From: Methanospirillum hungatei
Lineage (GTDB): Archaea; Halobacteriota; Methanomicrobia; Methanomicrobiales; Methanospirillaceae
Length of the DNA stretch: 7,947 nucleotides
Assembly: GCF_020216685.1 (NCBI RefSeq)
Contig: NZ_JAIWNS010000217.1
Coordinates: forward strand, 1-7,947
Direction of reading: 5' to 3'
Below are positions 1-5,885 of the stretch, one piece after another (within the stretch, counting starts at the first letter, position 1; each line of letters starts with the position of its first letter). The notes beneath the pieces were generated by a model. That model had not been told where the DNA came from. It worked only from the letters and a program-made list of their open reading frames with translations, and did no database searches. The position numbers and the translations under genes were made by a program.

Positions 1-618
1 GTTGATGAAGTAAATCTGCTTGAAGACCATCTGGTGGATCTCCTCCTTGATGCAGCTGCAATGGGGGTAAATTATGTCGAGCGGGAAGGGATTTCGTTTT
101 CTCATCCGGCACGGTTCCTCCTTGTCGGTACGATGAATCCGGAAGAAGGTGACCTCCGTCCCCAGCTCCTGGACAGGTTTGGTCTTGTGGTGGATGTAAC
201 CGGTGAAGAAGATATTCAGGTACGCAAAGAAATAATCCGGAGAAGACTGGCCTTTGAACATAATCCACAGGAATTCACCAGTTCTTATCATGCATCAGAA
301 AAAGTATTACGGGATTATGTGATATCTGCAAAACCCATGATTAACAAGATACCAATCGATGATACAATTCTTGACAAGATAGTAACCATTACCCTGCGAT
401 TGGGTGTTGACGGTCATCGCGCTGATCTGACATTGATACGAGCTGGCCTCGCTTCAGCTGCATTAGCAGGGAGAACATCTATTTCCCAGGAAGACATTAC
501 CCGGGCTGCCGGACTTGCCCTCCCTCACCGGATGTACCGCCGACCATTCGAAGAACAGAATAGTGATATGGAACAAGTGGAATCCTGGATTGCGGAGCTT
601 TATCAGGATGTTTCATGA
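1..618 (+). CDS. ChlI/BchI-family AAA+ chelatase ATPase subunit, 5'-truncated by window edge
   Basis: This is the C-terminal 205 residues of a protein of the Mg-chelatase I-subunit family; the start and the Walker A motif lie left of the window. The frame opens at base 1 inside the Walker B segment (DEVNLLEDH, residues 2-10). It continues with the family-typical [14 protein letters not shown], sensor 1 (GTMNPEEG, Asn46), the arginine finger (LLDRF, Arg59) and the sensor 2 helix (GVDGHRADL, Arg140). ChlI proteins are usually about 340-350 residues, so roughly 130 are missing. In known chelatases, I-subunit rings hydrolyse ATP with the D subunit to drive metal insertion by a large H/CobN subunit. 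The last 11 bases overlap the next gene, which encodes the D-type partner, so the two are very probably co-translated. An in-frame GTG at base 34 falls inside the conserved Walker B region and is not the start. The family is clear; which metal or tetrapyrrole is used cannot be told. Confidence 0.93.
   Translation, partial: VDEVNLLEDHLVDLLLDAAAMGVNYVEREGISFSHPARFLLVGTMNPEEGDLRPQLLDRFGLVVDVTGEEDIQVRKEIIRRRLAFEHNPQEFTSSYHASEKVLRDYVISAKPMINKIPIDDTILDKIVTITLRLGVDGHRADLTLIRAGLASAALAGRTSISQEDITRAAGLALPHRMYRRPFEEQNSDMEQVESWIAELYQDVS
594..597 (+). promoter_or_regulatory. Ribosome binding site (GGAG) for the ChlD-type gene
   Basis: GGAG lies inside the end of the upstream ChlI-type gene, 10 bases before the ATG at 608. 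It supports that ATG rather than the longer in-frame reading from 515, whose extra 31 residues show no family similarity and overlap conserved ChlI coding sequence. Confidence 0.55.
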
Positions 619-2479
619 ACATGAGTATTTTGCTGATATAAAAGGACTAAATGAAGCAAAATTATCACTTCTACTCTTCCTGGTATCACCAGCTATCAGG
701 AGTCTGATTCTGATTGGCGGGACCGGAACAGGCAAATCTCATCTTGCCAGGCTGGCCACATCAGTAACAGATCAAAAAACCGTTCATCTTCCTCAACATG
801 CAACATGGGACCGGGTTTTTGGGTCAATTGATTTCACGGCATCATTAGCACGGGGAGAAGAAGTAATTGAGCATGGACTTTTAAAAAGGGCTGACGGAGG
901 TATTGTTATCATGGATGATATTCATCTCATGGATCATACTCTCATAACCGCAGTTCTCACTGCAGCAGAGACCGGAACGGTGATAATTGAAAGAGATGGA
1001 ATATCATCAATATATCAGACAAATTTTAAAATAATCGCGACTCTGAATCAGGAAGAAGGAGAAATCACTCCACATATAATTGACCGTTTTTCCCTCTGTG
1101 CTCTATGCCCGGCAATAACCGATCCATTCCTCCGGAAACAGTTTCTAAAAGAAGCCATAGGTAGAAACCCATATTATTCTATTCCTGATTTGAAATGCTC
1201 TGAAAAAGAAAATAATCAAAGAGAACAGATTCTCAAAGCTCAAAACCGGTACCCGTATGTCCATATTCCGGATGGAATAATGGATCTGGTCACGAGTCTT
1301 GCTATAGACCTGGGAGTTGAGGGCCATCGTGGTGATATTGCTCATTGCAGCGCAGCCTCTGCCCTTGCAGCGCTAAACGAACGAGATCAGGTTTCAGTTG
1401 ATGATATTTCTGCAACTCTGCAGGTATCTCTCCAACACCGGAGACGAGATTACCAGAAAGAGTCACCCTCTTTACATGATACCGAGAAAAAACAATCATC
1501 TCTACCGGAATGTGAGAGTAAAAAGGATGAAGATGGATTGCCACAGAATAACCACCCCCAAAAAGAGGATCAGAATGAGTCACAGCAAAAACAAATCCCA
1601 CAAGCTCCTGCTCCGGATCAGGTCTTTGCAGTAGGCGATATGCAATTCACAAAAGATCTCATATCTCAAAAGAAAAATAGGAATTTCTGTCCAATGGGGA
1701 AAACCGGGAAAAAAGGATCACATCAGAACATTTCATATAACGGAAGATATTTCCGGTCAAAACATCCTTCAGGAAAAATATATGATATTGCATTTGATGC
1801 GACCTTCCGTGCAGCGGCACCACACCAGATTGCCCGATCAAATGGAACACTGGCTTTGAATATATCCGTACAGGACATTCGTGTAAAAGAACGGAAACGA
1901 AAATCAGGGCGCACTATCATCTTTGTAGTCGATTCAAGTGGCTCCATGGGTGCTGCAAAACGAATGATAGCAGTAAAAGGAGCAGTCCTCTCATTACTCA
2001 AAGATGCATATATTAACCGTGACCAGGTCGCTCTTATTTCATTCAGGGGTACAGGGGCAGAAGTTCTGTTAAAACCCACCCGAAGTGGAATGACTGCATA
2101 TCATCAGCTGGCACATCTTCCAACCGGGGGATTAACTCCCTTATCCTCTGGAATTTACACTGCAGTAAGCCTCATCAGAACAATCAGACGTAAAAATTCT
2201 CATGATGAACCATTTGTCATAATAATCTCTGATGGCAGGGCAAATCATGCACGATCAGGTAATGATCCGGTTTCAGAAGCATGGATGGCTGCGGCGGCGG
2301 CGAGAAATGAGAAGGCACATTACTATGTGATAGATACCGAATGTGGCTATCCTCGGTTTTACCTGGCAAAAAAACTTGCTGAACATATCGGGGGAACATA
2401 TACGCTGCTTGAAACCATGAACGGAGAAGAAATCGTTCAGTTTGTCAGACAGGAAAGTGGCCGTCAAACCAAATATTAA
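608..2479 (+). CDS. ChlD/BchD-type chelatase subunit: AAA+ domain plus VWA domain
   Basis: The protein is 623 residues, close to ChlD length. The N-terminal AAA+ domain has an intact Walker A (GGTGTGKS, 37-44), a Walker B reading IVIMDDIHL (99-107) with Asp104 where the catalytic Glu normally sits, sensor 1 (ATLNQEEG, 144-151), an arginine finger (DRF, 159-161) and sensor 2 (GVEGHRGD, 236-243). A polar linker rich in Gln, Glu, Lys and Ser spans about 283-338. The ChlD-typical [13 protein letters not shown] (393-405) leads into a VWA domain with the MIDAS motif DSSGS (442-446), TGGLTP (506-511) and ISDGRAN (540-546). ChlD subunits form the ring platform linking the ATPase motor to the metal-inserting subunit, with the VWA domain making metal-dependent contacts. 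The start at 608 is chosen because homology begins just after it and GGAG stands 10 bases upstream. It overlaps the ChlI-type gene by 11 bases. A cobaltochelatase-type or unidentified chelatase role is as likely as Mg insertion, since no photosynthesis genes are seen. Confidence 0.92.
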   Translation: MFHEHEYFADIKGLNEAKLSLLLFLVSPAIRSLILIGGTGTGKSHLARLATSVTDQKTVHLPQHATWDRVFGSIDFTASLARGEEVIEHGLLKRADGGIVIMDDIHLMDHTLITAVLTAAETGTVIIERDGISSIYQTNFKIIATLNQEEGEITPHIIDRFSLCALCPAITDPFLRKQFLKEAIGRNPYYSIPDLKCSEKENNQREQILKAQNRYPYVHIPDGIMDLVTSLAIDLGVEGHRGDIAHCSAASALAALNERDQVSVDDISATLQVSLQHRRRDYQKESPSLHDTEKKQSSLPECESKKDEDGLPQNNHPQKEDQNESQQKQIPQAPAPDQVFAVGDMQFTKDLISQKKNRNFCPMGKTGKKGSHQNISYNGRYFRSKHPSGKIYDIAFDATFRAAAPHQIARSNGTLALNISVQDIRVKERKRKSGRTIIFVVDSSGSMGAAKRMIAVKGAVLSLLKDAYINRDQVALISFRGTGAEVLLKPTRSGMTAYHQLAHLPTGGLTPLSSGIYTAVSLIRTIRRKNSHDEPFVIIISDGRANHARSGNDPVSEAWMAAAAARNEKAHYYVIDTECGYPRFYLAKKLAEHIGGTYTLLETMNGEEIVQFVRQESGRQTKY

Positions 2480-2480
2480 T

Positions 2481-2516
2481 GAAATAAATAAAAAAAAGTT
2501 TAATTAAAATAAAGTT
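2481..2516 (+). promoter_or_regulatory. AT-rich probable promoter region of the transporter operon
   Basis: Almost only A and T, this stretch fills most of the 61-base gap between the ChlD-type gene and the binding-protein gene. It could hold an archaeal TATA box, for example within AAATAAATAAAA (2482-2493) or TTTAATTAAA (2499-2508). The hexamer AAAGTT occurs twice, 16 bases apart (2495-2500 and 2511-2516). No exact consensus TATA/BRE pair can be assigned by eye, so the promoter is inferred from composition and position. Confidence 0.35.
2499..2508. repeat. Perfect 10-base palindrome TTTAATTAAA
   Basis: The sequence equals its own reverse complement. It sits in the AT-rich gap upstream of the binding-protein gene and could be part of a TATA element or a regulator site. 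In such AT-rich DNA chance occurrence is quite possible. Confidence 0.4.
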
Positions 2517-2526
2517 ACATATGTAA
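2515..2526. repeat. Perfect 12-base palindrome TTACATATGTAA, possible operator
   Basis: This is an exact self-complementary 12-mer directly abutting the ribosome binding site (the RBS GGAG is at 2528-2531). Its place between the AT-rich promoter candidate and the start codon is where a repressor operator of a metal- or cofactor-responsive importer could sit. The palindrome is seen directly; the regulatory role is inferred. Confidence 0.45.
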
Positions 2527-2527
2527 A

Positions 2528-2531
2528 GGAG
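2528..2531 (+). promoter_or_regulatory. Ribosome binding site (GGAG) for the binding-protein gene
   Basis: AAAGGAGA has its GGAG 9 bases from the ATG at 2541. It is only 3 bases from the alternative in-frame TTG at 2535, so the site decides in favour of the ATG. Confidence 0.75.
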
Positions 2532-2540
2532 ATTTTGATC

Positions 2541-3725
2541 ATGGTAAATCATACAGTCCCCTTACATACCTCTCATATTATCCTTGTGTTTTTTTTGATA
2601 TCGGGATTTCTCATACCCCTGCCGGTGTTTGCAGATAATAAAATCCAGAATGTAGAACAGGATCAGGTATATCCGGAATATGCAACCGGTTTTTCTGTTG
2701 AATATCATGAGGATTATAAAGTAGTCACGGTTACAAAACCCTGGCGAGGATCTGATGAATCATATACCTATGTCCTCGTAAAACCGGGTGTGAATCCACC
2801 TCATCTTGGAAAAGGAGAAGAAATCATAACAATCCCTTCAGAACGGTTTGTTTCACTCTCATCGACCTATCTTCCATATCTTCCCATTCTTGGAATCACC
2901 AGCTCATTAAAAGGAGTCACGAATCCGAATACTGTGTACACACCTGAGGTTCGTAATCTCATTCAGGAGGGAAAAGTACTTGATGTCTCCGGAGGTGGGT
3001 CAGGAATGGCAACAGGTATCAATCTTGAAACTTTGATAGACCTGAACCCTGATCTTGTCATGACTTATGCAACTGGACAACCGGAGTATGATGCACACCC
3101 AAAACTTCAGGAAGCGGGTATTCCTGTAGTTCTGAATGCTGAATACATGGAAGAAGATCCCTTGGGGCGGGCAGAATGGATAAAATTCATTTCGGTATTT
3201 TTCAACCGGGAAAAAGAAGCGAATGCTTACTTTGAAGAGATTAAAAAAGAATATCAGTCACTCGAAAAATCGGTTCATTCACGCAATGATACCTATCCGA
3301 CCGTATTTGTGAATAATAACTGGCACGGGACTTGGAATATGGCTGGGGGTCGTAGTTTTGTTGCTGAACTATTACGAGACGCAGGAGCGGATTATCTCTG
3401 GTCTGATGACACAACTACCGGAAGTATTCCGCTCGATTTTGAAATAGTATACGATAGAGCACAGAAAGCAGATTATTGGTTAAATCCGGGTACTGCGATG
3501 ACTCTTCAGGAATTATTGGGAGAGGATGCCAGGTATTCAGAGTTTGCTGCAGTAAAATCTAAAAAGATTTATAACAATAATGCCCGGGTAAATGCCGGAG
3601 GAGGGAATGATTACTGGGAATCCGGCGTAGCACATCCCGAAGTAATATTAAAGGATTTAATTAAAATATTTCACCCTGAAGTTGTTTCAGATCATAATCT
3701 GGTTTACTACCGGCATCTGGATTAA
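2541..3725 (+). CDS. Secreted ABC-importer substrate-binding protein, iron-complex/cobalamin type (Peripla_BP_2)
   Basis: The protein is 394 residues. It begins with a signal peptide: a polar start, a hydrophobic core at about 13-28, and a probable signal peptidase I site after VFA (29-31). No lipobox cysteine and no C-terminal membrane helix are seen, so how it is held at the cell surface is unclear. The opening YATGFSVEYHEDYKVVTVT (47-65) and closing PEVILKDLIKIFHPE (366-380) are typical of a subfamily of the FecB/BtuF binding-protein class. The region EEDPLGRAEWIKF (204-216) marks the lobe boundary; acidic residues of this type usually dock on arginines of the permease. Such proteins capture metal chelates, haem, siderophores or cobalamin-like compounds. 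The stop codon is immediately followed by the permease ATG, so it heads a three-gene importer operon. The sequence alone does not identify the ligand. Its position between chelatase-motor and nitrogenase-like genes makes a metal complex or tetrapyrrole-like cofactor attractive. Confidence 0.92.
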   Translation: MVNHTVPLHTSHIILVFFLISGFLIPLPVFADNKIQNVEQDQVYPEYATGFSVEYHEDYKVVTVTKPWRGSDESYTYVLVKPGVNPPHLGKGEEIITIPSERFVSLSSTYLPYLPILGITSSLKGVTNPNTVYTPEVRNLIQEGKVLDVSGGGSGMATGINLETLIDLNPDLVMTYATGQPEYDAHPKLQEAGIPVVLNAEYMEEDPLGRAEWIKFISVFFNREKEANAYFEEIKKEYQSLEKSVHSRNDTYPTVFVNNNWHGTWNMAGGRSFVAELLRDAGADYLWSDDTTTGSIPLDFEIVYDRAQKADYWLNPGTAMTLQELLGEDARYSEFAAVKSKKIYNNNARVNAGGGNDYWESGVAHPEVILKDLIKIFHPEVVSDHNLVYYRHLD

Positions 3726-4808
3726 ATGAGATATTCAATATCCATGATTTTATCCGGCCATTTCAGCATACGAATTGCAGGAATAATGACATTTCTCCTT
3801 ATTTTATTAATAATCCTGTTTTTCCTTGAATTGGTTCTCGGATCAGTTGCAATCCCCTATCAAGAAATTTTCCGGATTCTTACTGGTCATGGTTCCTCAC
3901 ATGACAGCTGGATTATGATCATCTACAATTTCCGACTGCCTAAAGCAGTGGTCGGTTTATGTGCAGGTGCATGTCTTGCAATCGCCGGCCTTTTCATGCA
4001 GACACTCTTTCGAAATCCTCTTGCCGGACCTGATGTTCTTGGCCTTTCAGCAGGAGCCAGCCTTGGGGTTGCAATCGTTGTTCTCTCCGCAGGAACGGCA
4101 GGAGCCTCTTCGATTCTTGGGAATCTGGGATTTTTCGGAAGTGTTGGTATTGCAATAGCAGCATCTTTCGGATCAGGTCTTGTCCTCCTTATGATCCTGG
4201 CGGTTTCAAAAAGAGTTCAAAGCAGTATGACACTCCTTATTCTAGGGCTCATGTTTGGGTATACAGCAAACTCTTTCATTTCAATTCTCATGCATTTTGC
4301 CCTGGCAGAGCGTATACAGGCATATACTATCTGGAGTTTTGGTTCATTTGGTGGAGCAACATGGGACCAGATACAGGTTCTGGTTTTGTTTGCTGTATTT
4401 GGTCTGATATGTTCAATATTTCTGATTAAGCATCTGAACGTACTCCTTCTCGGTGACCAATATGCCGAGAGCATGGGTCTTAATCTTATCAGAACAAGAA
4501 ATAAAATTTTCATCATCACCGCAGTTCTCTCCGGAGTAGTAACGGCATTTTGCGGGCCTATTGGATTTATTGGAATATCCGTCCCACATCTCTGCCGTGC
4601 ACTCTTTGCGACTGCAAATCATTGCATTCTTATACCGGCATGCATCCTGCTCGGGGCCTGTCTTGCTCTTACTGCAGATATTATCGCATCAGTTCCGGGG
4701 TATTCCATTACCCTTCCTTTAAATGCCATTACCTCCCTTATCGGGGCACCAGTAGTTATCTGGATTATTTTTTCAAAAAGCAGGAATGGGATGGAGGTCA
4801 GTGTCTGA
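3726..4808 (+). CDS. FecCD-family ABC importer permease
   Basis: This 360-residue integral membrane protein has hydrophobic segments throughout, beginning at about 20-40, which fits the usual ten-helix FecCD/BtuC fold. Family signatures are RLPKAVVGLCAGACLAIAG (70-88) followed by RNPLAGPDVLGLSAGASLG (96-114), the ATPase-coupling loop LLGDQYAESMGLN (241-253), GPIGFIGISVPHLCR (277-291) and LPLNAITSLIGAP (330-342). It would form a homodimeric channel that receives ligand from the preceding binding protein. Its ATG directly follows the binding-protein TAA with no spacer, and no convincing ribosome binding site lies upstream, so translation probably depends on re-initiation by ribosomes finishing the upstream gene. 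A later in-frame ATG at 3744 is possible but has no better site. The gene ends in a TGATG overlap with the ATPase gene. Family assignment is firm; substrate is unknown. Confidence 0.94.
   Translation: MRYSISMILSGHFSIRIAGIMTFLLILLIILFFLELVLGSVAIPYQEIFRILTGHGSSHDSWIMIIYNFRLPKAVVGLCAGACLAIAGLFMQTLFRNPLAGPDVLGLSAGASLGVAIVVLSAGTAGASSILGNLGFFGSVGIAIAASFGSGLVLLMILAVSKRVQSSMTLLILGLMFGYTANSFISILMHFALAERIQAYTIWSFGSFGGATWDQIQVLVLFAVFGLICSIFLIKHLNVLLLGDQYAESMGLNLIRTRNKIFIITAVLSGVVTAFCGPIGFIGISVPHLCRALFATANHCILIPACILLGACLALTADIIASVPGYSITLPLNAITSLIGAPVVIWIIFSKSRNGMEVSV
4793..4798 (+). promoter_or_regulatory. Strong ribosome binding site (GGAGGT) for the ATPase gene
   Basis: GGAGGT lies within the end of the permease gene, 9 bases before the ATG at 4808. 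It is the best Shine-Dalgarno match in the window. It fixes the ATPase start at the TGATG junction rather than at upstream in-frame codons that would read through conserved permease sequence. Confidence 0.85.
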
Positions 4809-5827
4809 TGGGGCTTATTCATATAGACAAACTTACCATCGGGTACAAAAAAAGAAAGAATGGAGAGAGAAAAGTCATCTCTCATCTTAATCTGGATATG
4901 AATACCGGTGAGTTAATTTGTCTTGTCGGTCCGAACGGCAGTGGAAAATCAACTCTTTTAAAAACAATTACTGGCCTTTTGCCGCCGTTAGACGGTGAGG
5001 TTTTTCTTTCTGGCAGGAATATCCGGTCGATATCGTCTCTGGAACAGGCAAAACTGGTATCTATGGTACTAACGAATCCGGTTCAGGCCGGACAACTGAC
5101 GGTATATGATGTTTGCAGTCTGGGAAGGTATCCACATACCGACTGGATAGGATCATTGGCACAGGAAGACCATGATATGATAACCGCATCTTTGGATGCT
5201 ATTGGAATCAGACATTTTGCACACCGTTATTTACATGAACTGTCGGATGGTGAACGACAAAAGGTGATGATCGCCCGGGCTCTTGCACAAAATTCAAAAC
5301 TTATAATTCTGGATGAACCTACTGCCTTTCTTGATATGCCCTATAGGATAGAAATAATGCATATTCTAAAAAATCTTGCCCTGAAAGAAGATCGGGGAAT
5401 TCTCCTTTCAACACATGATCTGGATCTTGCAATGCGAACTGCAGATCGCCTCTGGGTCGTCAATCGGGATGGATCTTTTCATGATGGTGCTCCTGAAGAT
5501 CTTGTTTTAAAAGGAGTTATTTCACAGGTGTTTGCCATTGGTGAAATCGCCTATGATGCGGAGCGGGGACGTTTTCACATACCTGTCCATCCCAAGGGAT
5601 CAGCACGGATAACCGGAGAGAATGGAAAATTCAGATTTTGGACAGAAAGAGCCATGGAAAGGATTGGATTTATTTCACAGGAAAATGAATCGGCAGAGGT
5701 TCATGTACACATCGTTCCCACCGAAAAATGCATGACCTGGATTATTCAGACTCCCGGTACGGTGAAACATTTTTCCAATCTGACTGATGGAATACACTGG
5801 ATACAAACCTTAAAGACAGCAGGTTAA
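4808..5827 (+). CDS. FecE/BtuD-type ABC importer ATPase with C-terminal extension
   Basis: The protein is 339 residues, longer than the usual 250-270 of this class. The nucleotide-binding domain shows Walker A (GPNGSGKST, 41-49), a signature motif LSDGERQK (145-152), Walker B (LIILDEPTAFLD, 165-176, including the D-loop) and the switch histidine (STHD, His203). The Q-loop position reads MVLTNP, so Thr89 stands where Gln is normally found; LTVYDVCSLGRYPHT (97-111) follows as in other FecE-like proteins. Residues from about 255 onward form an extra C-terminal domain of some 85 residues, including GKFRFWTERAMERIGF (273-288). I recall similar tails in related archaeal and bacterial importer ATPases, but their role is unknown to me. 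It would power the permease encoded immediately upstream, with which it overlaps by one base (TGATG). An in-frame reading from 4550 exists but crosses conserved permease sequence and is not the start. Confidence 0.93.
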   Translation: MGLIHIDKLTIGYKKRKNGERKVISHLNLDMNTGELICLVGPNGSGKSTLLKTITGLLPPLDGEVFLSGRNIRSISSLEQAKLVSMVLTNPVQAGQLTVYDVCSLGRYPHTDWIGSLAQEDHDMITASLDAIGIRHFAHRYLHELSDGERQKVMIARALAQNSKLIILDEPTAFLDMPYRIEIMHILKNLALKEDRGILLSTHDLDLAMRTADRLWVVNRDGSFHDGAPEDLVLKGVISQVFAIGEIAYDAERGRFHIPVHPKGSARITGENGKFRFWTERAMERIGFISQENESAEVHVHIVPTEKCMTWIIQTPGTVKHFSNLTDGIHWIQTLKTAG

Positions 5828-5828
5828 T

Positions 5829-5857
5829 CTAATTTCCCTGCAGTTATTAGTCTTTTT
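5829..5857 (+). terminator. Weak hairpin plus T-tract after the transporter operon
   Basis: CTAAT (5829-5833) can pair with ATTAG (5846-5850) around a 12-base loop, followed by a T5 tract (5853-5857). Archaeal termination often relies on T-rich tracts, so partial termination between the importer and the nitrogenase-like gene is possible. The stem is only 5 pairs, AU-rich, and could be chance. Confidence 0.25.
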
Positions 5858-5870
5858 ACCTACAGATATT

Positions 5871-5874
5871 GGAG
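5871..5874 (+). promoter_or_regulatory. Ribosome binding site (GGAG) for the nitrogenase-like fusion gene
   Basis: GGAG lies 11 bases upstream of the ATG at 5886, supporting that start. The flanking ATATT (5866-5870) and AATAT (5876-5880) could form a 5-pair AU stem placing GGAG in the loop, though such a stem would be very weak. Confidence 0.6.
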
Positions 5875-5885
5875 AAATATAAGTA

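Noticed and set aside
515..607. Longer N-terminus for the ChlD-type protein
   Set aside because: The extra 31 residues overlap conserved ChlI-type coding sequence in another frame and show no similarity to ChlD; ATG 608 has a GGAG upstream.
1302..1601. Minus-strand open frame of 99 codons
   Set aside because: It lies opposite the ChlD-type gene and has no recognisable domain; a shadow of the strong coding frame.
1723..2079. Minus-strand open frame of 118 codons
   Set aside because: It lies opposite the VWA domain, which is clearly coding on the plus strand.
2535..2540. TTG start for the binding protein
   Set aside because: Only 3 bases from the ribosome binding site, whereas ATG 2541 has 9-base spacing.
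4550..4807. Longer N-terminus for the ATPase
   Set aside because: It reads through the conserved last helices of the permease in the wrong frame; GGAGGT at 4793-4798 and the TGATG junction fix the start at 4808.
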